Notes: generated by a model not told the origin, from the letters alone. DNA of 8,265 nucleotides from Verrucomicrobiota bacterium (GCA_030619095.1 JAUXCB010000058.1:1-8265), one strand, 5' to 3'; counted from the stretch's first letter, positions 1 through 6,345 are shown. Numbers and translations: made by a program.

Positions 1-1
1 G

Positions 2-337
2 GGTCTAGCTGTCGGCTCCAAACTGGCCGCAGCTAAATTCCTGAACGCCAACACACTCGGTATTCTAGCGCTCGGGTTGATTGCCTTTATGATTGGAACC
101 GCCTGCGGCGTACTGCTAGCAAAACTGATGAACAAAATCTGTAAAGACCAAGTGAATCCGCTGATCGGTTCGGCCGGTGTATCGGCTGTGCCGATGGCCG
201 CGCGCGTGGCCAACAAAGTGGGTCTGGAAGCCAATCCGAACAACTTCCTGCTGATGCACGCCATGGGCCCGAATGTGGCCGGTGTAATCGGTTCGGCCGT
301 CGCGGCCGGTGTCCTGCTCGCCCTCTGCAGCGGGTAA
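2..337 (+). CDS. Sodium ion-translocating decarboxylase beta subunit, C-terminal part (partial)
   Basis: This is the last 111 residues of the membrane beta subunit of a biotin-dependent Na+-pumping decarboxylase (OadB/GcdB/MmdB family). In this family the subunit decarboxylates carboxybiotin and couples that to Na+ export across the inner membrane. The 5' end lies outside the window, and the reading frame is open from base 2. A hydrophobic segment (about residues 18-42) is followed by the family signature NPLIGSAGVSAVPMAARV and a final hydrophobic helix (about 91-109). Residues N52, G56, S61 and R68 match in identity and spacing the functionally important Asn373, Gly377, Ser382 and Arg389 described for Klebsiella OadB. 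The C-terminus ends normally at TAA, 20 bases before a strong hairpin. The alpha and gamma subunits would be expected upstream. Whether the substrate is oxaloacetate, methylmalonyl-CoA or glutaconyl-CoA cannot be told from this subunit. Family assignment is very secure. Confidence 0.95.
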   Translation, partial: GLAVGSKLAAAKFLNANTLGILALGLIAFMIGTACGVLLAKLMNKICKDQVNPLIGSAGVSAVPMAARVANKVGLEANPNNFLLMHAMGPNVAGVIGSAVAAGVLLALCSG

Positions 338-357
338 CTGCGTTACAGCTTGTTGGT

Positions 358-414
358 TTCCAAGGTTTGGAAAAAGAAAACGCGATGTCCCCGTCGCGTT
401 TCCAAACCTTGGAA
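358..414. terminator. Long nested hairpin between convergent genes (probable bidirectional terminator)
   Basis: A 13-bp perfect outer stem (358-370 pairing with 402-414) encloses an 8-bp perfect inner stem (378-385 with 394-401). There is a 7-base A-rich bulge on the left side and an 8-base loop at 386-393. It lies 20 bases after the decarboxylase stop and 27 bases beyond the stop of the opposing gene, so a shared terminator is the simplest role. Neither side carries a proper T-tract, so termination is inferred from position and stem strength. The outer arm begins with TTCCAAGG and ends with CCTTGGAA, and a related palindrome occurs at 1446-1477. Confidence 0.6.
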
Positions 415-441
415 GAATCTGTCCGATCCGACGTATCGATC

Positions 442-1386
442 CTATTTAACTGAAAAGTCGACAATCAGCGGAAAATGGTCGGAGCCGATATCGGTTCCGA
501 CGACACGGCTGTGGATGATGATTTCCGGTGCGTGGAGGACATGGTCGATCGGAATGCGCAGAAACCGGTTGTTGACCGGCCAGCTCGGCTGAAAGCCGAA
601 GCTCTGCATGCTGTTTTGCAGGCCGGAGTCCTTCAGGAGCCGAGTAAAATGCGGTGACCACGGCGAGGCATTCAAATCGCCGATCAGAAGAACCGGATTT
701 TTCTGCTGCTTAACAATCTGCGGAAGCGCGTAGAGTTGCTGGTTCCGATGTTTGGAATAGCTGGCACTGACCGGCGCCACCGAATGCGTCCCAATGACTG
801 AAATCTCCCCCTGCGGCAAGTGGACATCTGCAACAATCGACGGCACTCCCGCACTGCCGATCACAACCACATTCGTACGTGAAAGCGGGTGTTTGCTCAG
901 CAGCATGATGCCGAAGGGGTCGTCCCGTAGCTTCGAAACGTGATAGGGATAGTCGGCATTCAGAACACTCAGAACCCCTGCCCACTTCGACGTCACCTCT
1001 TCCAGAAGCAACAGATCTGGCTCGGCGGTTCGAATGGCACTCAGTACCTCTTCGGCATTCCCGTTCGAGGCGTTCAGGTTCATCAGCATCGCGCGCGCAG
1101 GCTGTTCGGTTGCCACCGGCGGCTTCCCGAAGTAGAGCGGAAGCACAAAGGCGTAGTTGAGGCAGGCCAGCAGAATGAACGCGATCATCCGCTTAGTTTG
1201 TCTCTTCCAGACCGCAATCCCGATCAGCACGAGAAACGCCTGAAAAAGTTGCACCCGAAAATGCGAGAACAGATCAAACACCCAGAACAGCCGTCCCAGA
1301 AACCCGGCGACCGTCGCTGCGGCCAGCCCCATCCCGGAAAGCATGCAGAGCCGTTCGACGAAACCAATTTTCTCTTTAGAATTCAT
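442..1386 (-). CDS. Membrane-anchored endonuclease/exonuclease/phosphatase-family protein
   Basis: This 314-residue protein has three predicted N-terminal membrane segments (about residues 14-36, 44-60 and 67-85), followed by an EEP (DNase I-like/AP-endonuclease-like) metal-dependent phosphodiesterase domain from about residue 98. Visible motifs in order are MNLNASNG (N103/N105), LLLLEEV (E129/E130, metal ligand), GTHSVAP (H201), GDLNASPWS (D237, N239), an IDHV segment (D281, H282) and the closing SDHFPL (D303, H304). The catalytic set therefore looks complete. The arrangement resembles YafD-like membrane EEP proteins, in which the domain sits on one face of the inner membrane; the topology here is inferred. 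The substrate (nucleic acid, phospholipid or inositol-type phosphate) cannot be predicted. The ATG at 1386 is the first in-frame start giving the whole membrane region, but no good Shine-Dalgarno precedes it. It is a single gene, convergent with the decarboxylase gene. Confidence 0.85.
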   Translation of the reverse strand: MNSKEKIGFVERLCMLSGMGLAAATVAGFLGRLFWVFDLFSHFRVQLFQAFLVLIGIAVWKRQTKRMIAFILLACLNYAFVLPLYFGKPPVATEQPARAMLMNLNASNGNAEEVLSAIRTAEPDLLLLEEVTSKWAGVLSVLNADYPYHVSKLRDDPFGIMLLSKHPLSRTNVVVIGSAGVPSIVADVHLPQGEISVIGTHSVAPVSASYSKHRNQQLYALPQIVKQQKNPVLLIGDLNASPWSPHFTRLLKDSGLQNSMQSFGFQPSWPVNNRFLRIPIDHVLHAPEIIIHSRVVGTDIGSDHFPLIVDFSVK

Positions 1387-1445
1387 TTACGGAGGTTATC
1401 AGATTCTAACTGCGGTTGTGCGGACAAACACGCATGGGGATTTCA

Positions 1446-1477
1446 TTTCCAAGATTTTGAAACCGTTATTTTGGAAA
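1446..1477. repeat. Imperfect TTTCCAA/TTGGAAA palindrome
   Basis: Arms at 1446-1455 and 1468-1477 pair over 10 positions, including one G-T pair, around a 12-base loop. The outer motif TTTCCAA...TTGGAAA echoes the outer arms of the hairpin at 358-414, so both may belong to one dispersed intergenic palindrome family. It lies just left of the inverted-repeat element at 1480-1640 and upstream of the EEP gene on the minus strand. The function is unknown. Confidence 0.4.
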
Positions 1478-1483
1478 AGGGGA

Positions 1484-1507
1484 AAAGGGGTCAGCCAAAG
1501 AATCTTG
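1484..1507. repeat. Left terminal inverted repeat of the MITE-like element
   Basis: This is the left 24-bp arm, containing GGGGTCAGCC and ending AATCTTG. It is a perfect reverse complement of 1614-1637. Confidence 0.8.
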
Positions 1508-1613
1508 CTATTGCAATTAAAGACGACCAAAACGCCCCTCCTCTATTTGTGACAAATTCAACACAAAAACGCATACTGCATCCGGTTCGAAAAAGCATCA
1601 ATTTTAAAAACAA

Positions 1614-1637
1614 CAAGATTCTTTGGCTGACCCCTTT
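1614..1637. repeat. Right terminal inverted repeat of the MITE-like element
   Basis: This is the right 24-bp arm, beginning CAAGATT and ending in GGCTGACCCC followed by TTT. It is a perfect reverse complement of 1484-1507. Coding sequence of the truncated outer-membrane gene begins three bases further on, at about 1641. Confidence 0.8.
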
Positions 1638-1640
1638 CCC

Positions 1641-1859
1641 GATGGATCCTTCGCCCAAGGTAGCGACACAAAACAGGAGTGGTTGTTCGGAGCCTATGCC
1701 GGTGCCGACCTTCAATATAAAATTGCTGAGCATTGGGGCGTTTTCGCTGGTGCGGCCTACACTCGGCTAGAAGATTTCCAACAACGGGTTGAGGGTCGGT
1801 CTGCCGAACTGCAATTCGACGACAGCTACACGTTGCGCACCGGTATTTTCTTTGAATGA
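1641..1859 (+). pseudogene. Truncated outer-membrane beta-barrel protein gene (3' fragment)
   Basis: Seventy-two codons up to TGA encode a typical barrel end. Alternating aromatic/small-residue strands (the WLFGAYAGADLQYKI region, then HWGVFAGAAYTRLEDF) are followed by a terminal strand that closes on an aromatic pair (TGIFFE). This is the C-terminal pattern recognised by the BAM machinery in porin/OmpA-like/opacity-type barrels. There is no signal peptide, no ribosome site and no usable start. The open frame runs leftward only into the terminal repeat of the MITE-like element, where a TTG at 1623 exists but is not credible as a start. No matching N-terminal half is found left of the element, so the gene seems to have lost its 5' part by insertion plus deletion or rearrangement. 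The specific barrel family cannot be named. Confidence 0.65.
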
Positions 1860-1917
1860 CCTCCCCGATAAAAAGACCGCATTCTTCACGCATTGGAAAA
1901 CAGGGCATGTGGAGAGG

Positions 1918-1994
1918 TGGTACACCCGACAGGGTTCGAACCTGTAACCTCCTGGTTCGTAGCCAGGTACTCTATCCAGTTGAGCTACGGGTGC
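1918..1994 (-). tRNA. tRNA-Arg(ACG)
   Basis: A 77-nt complete cloverleaf with encoded CCA reads on the minus strand. The acceptor GCACCCG pairs with CGGGTGT through a terminal G1-U72 wobble, followed by discriminator A73 and CCA. The D-arm has the sequence GCTC...GAGT, the anticodon stem CCTGG/CCAGG encloses loop CTACGAA, and the T-arm is ACAGG-TTCGAAC-CCTGT. The anticodon ACG (1958-1960) is normally edited to ICG by TadA to read CGU, CGC and CGA. The gene stands between metK and the truncated barrel gene. Confidence 0.97.
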
Positions 1995-2040
1995 ATCAAT
2001 CCGCCTTCGTTAAAACTCCAGCGTGACTTGGAAGGCGAGG

Positions 2041-2069
2041 AATCTACTGTGTCGGCGGACGGGAATCAA
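2041..2069 (-). promoter_or_regulatory. Candidate sigma70-type promoter for tRNA-Arg
   Basis: On the minus strand TTGATT (2064-2069) and TAGATT (2041-2046) are separated by exactly 17 bases. A GC-rich discriminator (CCTCGCC, 2034-2040) follows, as is common for stringently controlled stable-RNA promoters. Transcription would start near 2034, about 40 bases before the tRNA. Within that leader, 2002-2008 and 2031-2037 can form a 7-bp stem. The match is by eye only. Confidence 0.45.
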
Positions 2070-2083
2070 CCGCAAAAAGTGAA

Positions 2084-3268
2084 CTATTTCAAGAAGGCTT
2101 TCAACGCGGAAACTTTATCGGTTTTTTCCCATGGGAACTGGTCGCGGCCGAAGTGTCCGTAGGCGGCGGTATCACGGTAGCTCCAGCCTTTTGGCTCCAG
2201 TAAGCCGAGCTCCTGAATCAGCGCAGCGGGCCGAAAGTCAAAGAGTTCTTTGGATGCGACAATGACTTCCAGCTCACTGTCTTCCAGCTTGCCTGTACCA
2301 TACGTGTCCACATTAATGCTGAGCGGTTCGGCAACCCCAATTGCATAAGCCACCTGCACTTCGCATTTTCTAGCCAAGTTGGCGGCCACAATATTTTTGG
2401 CGACATAGCGGGCGTAGTAGGCCGCCGAGCGGTCAACCTTGGAGGGGTCTTTTCCGGAGAAGGCACCGCCCCCGTGGCTGCCGACGCCGCCATAGGTGTC
2501 GACGATAATTTTCCGACCCGTGAGCCCGGCATCACCGTGCGGCCCGCCGATCACAAACTTTCCAGTCGGGTTGATGAAATACTCAATATTGTCTTTGACG
2601 AGTCCGCTAGGTGCCAGCACGGTTTCGGCGACGACTTTGAGATCGGCCTGAATCTGCTCCAGAGGCACGTCGTCGGTCTGGTGCGAGATCACCACGGCGG
2701 TGATGTGATCGGGCTGTCCGTTCACATACTGGATGGAAACCTGTGACTTTGAGTCGGGTCGCAGATAAGGAATGGATCCCGCCTTGCGAATTTTCTGCAA
2801 TTCATCGAGCAGAAGATGGCTGTAATAAACCGGTGCGGGCATCAGTGCGTCGGTTTCATTCGATGCGTAACCGAACATCATTCCCTGATCTCCAGCACCC
2901 TGTGCCTGAAAAAGGCCTTCGCCCGCAGTAACCCCTTGCGAAATGTCGGCGGACTGTTTGTGCAGGCGGCAAATATATTCAAATGTATCCGCGCAAAATT
3001 TGAGTTTCTCATGGTCATACCCAATGTCGCGAACCACCTCTTTAACGAGGGCGTATGGATCAATTTGATCCCAGCCTGAGCAGCTGATCTCACCGGCATT
3101 GACAACGAGGTTTGTCGTCACAAGGGTCTCGCAGGCCACGCGGCTCTCTGAATCCTTCTTCAGACATGCATCGAGAATGGCATCGGAAATCTGGTCACAA
3201 ACCTTATCGGGATGCCCCTCGGAAACCGACTCGGAAGTGAAAACATGGTCTACTCTAATTTTGCTCAT
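2084..3268 (-). CDS. metK: S-adenosylmethionine synthetase (methionine adenosyltransferase)
   Basis: This cytoplasmic enzyme makes S-adenosylmethionine from ATP and methionine, supplying methyl groups for the cell. The 394-residue length is normal for bacterial MetK. Motifs in order are SEGHPDK (16-22, ATP-binding His and metal Asp), DAILDA (29-34), the methionine-loop region with GAGDQGMMFGYA (124-135), FVIGGPHGDAGLTGRK (238-253), and the glycine-rich GGGAFSGKDPSKVDRSAAY segment (266-284) that binds phosphates. All hallmark residues look intact. The ATG start at 3268 is supported by GGAG eight bases upstream and by the conserved N-terminal VFTSESVSEGHPDK context. The gene follows ptsI after a 62-bp gap holding a strong palindrome, so it may be read through from the PTS operon or have its own control. 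No SAM-riboswitch-like leader fits in the gap. Confidence 0.98.
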   Translation of the reverse strand: MSKIRVDHVFTSESVSEGHPDKVCDQISDAILDACLKKDSESRVACETLVTTNLVVNAGEISCSGWDQIDPYALVKEVVRDIGYDHEKLKFCADTFEYICRLHKQSADISQGVTAGEGLFQAQGAGDQGMMFGYASNETDALMPAPVYYSHLLLDELQKIRKAGSIPYLRPDSKSQVSIQYVNGQPDHITAVVISHQTDDVPLEQIQADLKVVAETVLAPSGLVKDNIEYFINPTGKFVIGGPHGDAGLTGRKIIVDTYGGVGSHGGGAFSGKDPSKVDRSAAYYARYVAKNIVAANLARKCEVQVAYAIGVAEPLSINVDTYGTGKLEDSELEVIVASKELFDFRPAALIQELGLLEPKGWSYRDTAAYGHFGRDQFPWEKTDKVSALKAFLK

Positions 3269-3286
3269 CGCATCTGCTCCAATGAA

Positions 3287-3324
3287 TATATTCGCTTATC
3301 CGGATTAATGGATAAGCGAAGATA
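3287..3324. promoter_or_regulatory. Strong palindrome between ptsI and metK
   Basis: TTCGCTTATCC (3291-3301) and GGATAAGCGAA (3310-3320) form an 11-bp perfect inverted repeat around an 8-base loop. After one mismatch, three more A/T pairs extend the arms. It lies within the 62-bp gap after the ptsI stop and ends about 11 bases before the metK ribosome site. No T-tract follows it on the minus strand, so it is a poor classical terminator. It could instead be an operator, a processing or stability hairpin, or an attenuating element for metK. Confidence 0.5.
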
Positions 3325-3330
3325 CCTACT

Positions 3331-5112
3331 TTAGCTAATGAGCTCAAGAATTTCCGGTGCTCTTTTTTTCAGCAGATCCCGACAGCGGGCAAGGATCCCC
3401 TCCGGAGGTCCACCGCGCAGTGCCTCTTTGGCGAGCGCCCTGCACTCCGAAATCCGCAGGTTCCGGATGACCTCTTTAACCATAGGTACGGAGGGTGGAC
3501 TCATGCTGAGTTCATCCACACCGAGGCCGATAAGCAACGGAACAAGCTCGGGGCTGGCCGCCATTTCACCACAAACCGCAACGGGAATTCGTTGTGCGCG
3601 ACCGGCGCGCACAACCTGATGAATCAGCTTGAGAATGGCCGTATGAGTGGGCTGGTAAAGATGAGCCACGTTCTGGTTCACTCGATCCACAGCCAAGGTG
3701 TATTGAATCAGGTCGTTGGTTCCAATGCTGAAAAAATCAACATGCGGAGCAATCAGGTCGGCAGTGAGTGCGGCGGATGGGATTTCGATCATCACCCCGA
3801 CGGGAAACTTATTCGCATACGGGATCCCCTCTTCCGCCAGTTCTTTCCGGCACTCTGCAAGAATGGAATTCGCCTCAAGGACTTCACTCAGACAACTGAT
3901 CATCGGGTACATCATGGAGACCTTGCGTCCAGCACCCGCCCGAAGAATCGCCCGCAGCTGGGCCTTGAAAATCTGGGGGTTCGCCAAACAAAAGCGGATG
4001 GCCCGCCAGCCGAGAAACGGATTCATTTCCGGGGCGGTTTTCAGGGCGGACGAAAACTTATCGCCCCCGAGATCCAGCGTGCGAATGATGAGCTGATCGG
4101 GGGCGCACCGGTCGGCGACCCGGGCATACACCTCGGTCTGTTCGTCCTCATCAGGCAGATGGTGTTCATCCAAAAAAAGAAACTCGGTACGGAACAGCCC
4201 GACCCCCTTCGCCCCGCACCGTGCAATGTGATCCACCTCGGCGGGCAACTCAATATTCGCGGCAATCGAAATACGGTGTCCATCTTTAGTCTCTGCCGGT
4301 TTATCTTTGAGGGTATTGAGTTCACAGAGAATGGTTTTTTGCTCTTCGGCTTTCCGGGCATAGTCGAGCAGGCGCCCGGAGGTCGGGCGGATAATGACGA
4401 TCCCTTTGGAGCCATCCACCAGAACGGTTTCGCCAGAAACCACCTGCGCGGTGATATTGCGGAACCCTACGACTGCGGGCACCTCCAGTGCGCGGGCCAT
4501 AATCGCTGTATGAGAAGTACTACTGCCAAAGTCAGTAATAAACGCATGAACCATATCCCGGTTCATGGCGGCGGTATCCGATGGAGAAAAATCGGTTGCG
4601 ACAGCGACACAGGGGCGTTCGATCTGATCCATGCGCTCCACCGTTTCACCGACCAGATTTTTGATGATCCGGCGAGTGACATCCCGCACATCAACCGCCC
4701 GTTCACGGAGGTAGTCATCCTCCACCTTTGAGAGCATTTCAATATAGCGCCGTGCCACATCCTGCGTGATGCTCTCTACGTTGAACTGCCGTTCACGCAG
4801 GGTGCGAATGACCTCCTCAATGAAATAGCGATCATCCACCACAAGCAAATGTGCATCAAATATGGTCGCGTGCTCATCGCCGAGCGCCGAGGTCACCTTG
4901 CGCTGAATCTCAGCGATCTGGTGACGCGTTTTGATCAGGGCCTCCTCGAAACGGATGATTTCGAGTGGAATTTTATCGGCCGTGACAGGGCGCTCGACAA
5001 CCGATACGCCATTCTGTGCAAAGATCGTCACTTCGCCAACAGCTACACCGGGAGACACCCCAATGCCTCTGATGACGATCTCATCAACAGGCTCTGTGCT
5101 ATTTCCAGACAC
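3331..5112 (-). CDS. ptsI: PTS enzyme I (phosphoenolpyruvate-protein phosphotransferase)
   Basis: Enzyme I takes phosphate from phosphoenolpyruvate and passes it to HPr in the cytoplasm. From the chosen start the protein has 593 residues, close to the usual 570-590. The N-terminal HPr-binding and swivelling domain (about 1-250) carries the phosphohistidine motif SSTSHTAIMARA with H201. The C-terminal PEP-binding barrel shows GVGLFRTEFLF (303-313), TLDLGGDK (345-352), GVMIEIPSAA (439-448), FFSIGTNDLIQYT (460-472) and VCGEMAASPE (513-522, with the catalytic Cys514). There is no N-terminal GAF domain, so this is not PtsP. The GTG at 5112 is preferred because GAGG sits 6 bases upstream and the start is 1 base after the HPr stop. 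A more distal in-frame start (5262) would overlap HPr by about 150 bases and add non-homologous sequence. Last gene of the tightly coupled PTS group. Confidence 0.96.
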   Translation of the reverse strand: MSGNSTEPVDEIVIRGIGVSPGVAVGEVTIFAQNGVSVVERPVTADKIPLEIIRFEEALIKTRHQIAEIQRKVTSALGDEHATIFDAHLLVVDDRYFIEEVIRTLRERQFNVESITQDVARRYIEMLSKVEDDYLRERAVDVRDVTRRIIKNLVGETVERMDQIERPCVAVATDFSPSDTAAMNRDMVHAFITDFGSSTSHTAIMARALEVPAVVGFRNITAQVVSGETVLVDGSKGIVIIRPTSGRLLDYARKAEEQKTILCELNTLKDKPAETKDGHRISIAANIELPAEVDHIARCGAKGVGLFRTEFLFLDEHHLPDEDEQTEVYARVADRCAPDQLIIRTLDLGGDKFSSALKTAPEMNPFLGWRAIRFCLANPQIFKAQLRAILRAGAGRKVSMMYPMISCLSEVLEANSILAECRKELAEEGIPYANKFPVGVMIEIPSAALTADLIAPHVDFFSIGTNDLIQYTLAVDRVNQNVAHLYQPTHTAILKLIHQVVRAGRAQRIPVAVCGEMAASPELVPLLIGLGVDELSMSPPSVPMVKEVIRNLRISECRALAKEALRGGPPEGILARCRDLLKKRAPEILELIS

Positions 5113-5113
5113 A

Positions 5114-5398
5114 TTAGTCCTCGAAGAATTTTTTCTCAAACAGATCGGCGATTTCCACCATAGCCTCCCCCGCATCCTCTCCCGTTGCATGGACACATAG
5201 CTTGGCCCCGCGATGGCCCTCAATCGTGAGCAGGCCCATGATGCTCTTTGCAGAAACCTCATAGCCTTTTTTCCCGATCAGAATTTCACAGGAGAATTTA
5301 CCAGCGGTCTTGACCAGCAAAGCCGCTGGGCGCGCGTGGATACCGTATTCGTTCTCCACCGTAAATTCGCGGCTTATGCTGTCGGGTGTATCCATCAT
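5114..5398 (-). CDS. ptsH: HPr-family phosphocarrier protein
   Basis: This 94-residue HPr-like carrier receives phosphate from enzyme I on a histidine and is a target of HPr kinase on a serine. Both sites are visible: the GIHARPAA motif with H21 (equivalent to His15) and the KSIMGLL motif with S52 (equivalent to Ser46). Some Ntr-type paralogues lack the kinase serine context; here the SIMGLLTIEG region is intact, consistent with the adjacent hprK. The first ATG (5396-5398) overlaps the hprK stop as ATGA, and a second ATG follows at once (5393-5395), so the exact start is ambiguous by one codon. No strong Shine-Dalgarno is present, which fits translational coupling. No EIIA or sugar permease gene is adjacent, favouring a regulatory role. 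Confidence 0.94.
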   Translation of the reverse strand: MMDTPDSISREFTVENEYGIHARPAALLVKTAGKFSCEILIGKKGYEVSAKSIMGLLTIEGHRGAKLCVHATGEDAGEAMVEIADLFEKKFFED

Positions 5399-6330
5399 TT
5401 TTCAGCTTTTTTCAAAAACCGACCAATCACTTTTTCATCCAGTTCTTTCGCCGCGTCATGGCCCAGCACCTTGAGTTTATGGTTCAGTGCGGTCGTCTCC
5501 ACAAGGTTGGCCATATCACGACCGGGACTGACCGGAAGATCATAAAACGGGATGCGCAGATCGAGAACGTCAATTTCAGCCAATTTCCCATCACGTTCCG
5601 CTTCATCCTCTGGCTGATAAAGATGTAAACGGATGACCATATCGAGCTCGGTCTCCTGCTGGATCGCCCCCATCCCAAACAAACTGGGGACATGCACAAT
5701 GCCGACTCCACGGATTTCCATATGGAACCGGGTCAAGTCGTTGGCAAACGCCACGATCCGGCCATGACTATTTCTAATCACGTCCGTGACATCGTCCGAA
5801 ACCAGGCTAGAGCCGCGCTCAATCAAGGAAAGTGCCGTTTCGCTTTTTCCGATACCGGCCTTCCCCTGCAAAAGAACCCCGATCCCTTTGATGTTTAGCA
5901 TCGTACCGGCAATCCGTCCGCGCGGTGCACTCAACTCTTCAATCAACACCGTACATTCGTTGATGAAATGGCTGGTGATCATCGTTGTGCGCAACAGCGG
6001 CGTTTGATACTCCTCCGCCAGCGCACGAAGTTCCGGCGGCGGGTTGCGGTTCCGGGCAACAATGATGCCGGGCACCGTTTTTTCAAAAATCGGGCGAAGC
6101 CGTGCTTCGCGCTCTTCCGGCTCCAGACTCTTGAGATAAGTGAACTCCGCCAGTCCAAAAATCTGGAGACGGCGGAGCGCGAAATACTGGAAGAAGCCGG
6201 TCAGTGCGAGGCCCGGACGATTGATCGCATTTTCTTCGATGGTTCGGGTCAGGTACTTCTCGCCACAAACAAGCTCTAGAGAAAGACGCTCGCCGCCGGC
6301 ATCCAGTAATTCTTTGAGTGTAATCGCCAT
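5395..6330 (-). CDS. hprK: HPr kinase/phosphorylase
   Basis: HprK phosphorylates and dephosphorylates the regulatory serine of HPr according to energy and metabolite status. The protein has 311 residues, the usual family length, with the N-terminal domain (about 1-130) and the C-terminal kinase domain. The P-loop GKAGIGKSE lies at 156-164, an acidic DD pair at 179-180, the signature EIRGVGI...LFGMGAIQ at 205-224 (E205), and a PVSPGRDMANLVE segment at 266-278. Odd points: the position before the P-loop that is usually His in an HG motif reads IAG (A141), RGH before the acidic pair reads RGS (173), and the usual PVRPGR reads PVSPGR. Nucleotide binding looks intact, but the kinase/phosphorylase balance could differ. 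The start at 6330 has AAGGGG about 6 bases upstream. It overlaps ptsH by 3 bases. Confidence 0.94.
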   Translation of the reverse strand: MAITLKELLDAGGERLSLELVCGEKYLTRTIEENAINRPGLALTGFFQYFALRRLQIFGLAEFTYLKSLEPEEREARLRPIFEKTVPGIIVARNRNPPPELRALAEEYQTPLLRTTMITSHFINECTVLIEELSAPRGRIAGTMLNIKGIGVLLQGKAGIGKSETALSLIERGSSLVSDDVTDVIRNSHGRIVAFANDLTRFHMEIRGVGIVHVPSLFGMGAIQQETELDMVIRLHLYQPEDEAERDGKLAEIDVLDLRIPFYDLPVSPGRDMANLVETTALNHKLKVLGHDAAKELDEKVIGRFLKKAEK

Positions 6331-6345
6331 AGATCACCCCTTTTC

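Larger units (their letters stand above)
1480..1640. mobile_element. MITE-like element with 24-bp perfect terminal inverted repeats
   Basis: Bases 1484-1507 and 1614-1637 are perfect reverse complements over 24 bp. The match extends to GGG/CCC ends at 1480-1482 and 1638-1640, with one extra A in the left arm. The ends contain GGGGTCAGCC and the inner edge reads AATCTTG. To my recollection such GGGGTCAG-type ends are common in short elements mobilised by IS200-like/REP-associated tyrosine transposases; this is family knowledge, not a database match. The roughly 106-bp interior has no convincing gene, though it holds a small palindrome at 1545-1557. No obvious target-site duplication is seen, as expected for that transposase class. 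It abuts a truncated outer-membrane gene, which suggests insertion or rearrangement. An alternative reading is a long intergenic hairpin of another origin. Confidence 0.65.

Noticed and set aside
1491..1733. Transposase gene inside or across the MITE-like element
   Set aside because: The minus-strand frame shows no HUH or Y1 transposase motif, and most of it is antisense to the barrel fragment. The element looks non-autonomous.
940..1770. Plus-strand open frame of about 276 codons spanning the EEP gene and the MITE-like element
   Set aside because: It runs antisense through a well-supported gene and then through an inverted-repeat element. The protein is rich in Arg, Pro and His and has no domain pattern.
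1861..1917. Intrinsic terminator after the tRNA, based on a TCTTTTTAT run on the minus strand
   Set aside because: I could not find a convincing stem directly before the T-run, so it was not annotated.
3269..3330. SAM riboswitch upstream of metK
   Set aside because: The gap is only 62 bp and holds a simple palindrome. No multi-stem SAM-I, SAM-II or SAM/SAH-type architecture fits.
3592..4731. Long plus-strand open frame opposite ptsI
   Set aside because: It is antisense to a clear enzyme I gene, has no recognisable domain, and its composition reads as a shadow of the coding strand.
5113..5262. Upstream in-frame extension of ptsI to 5262
   Set aside because: It would overlap ptsH by about 150 bases and the added residues do not resemble enzyme I. 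The GTG at 5112 has a good ribosome site.
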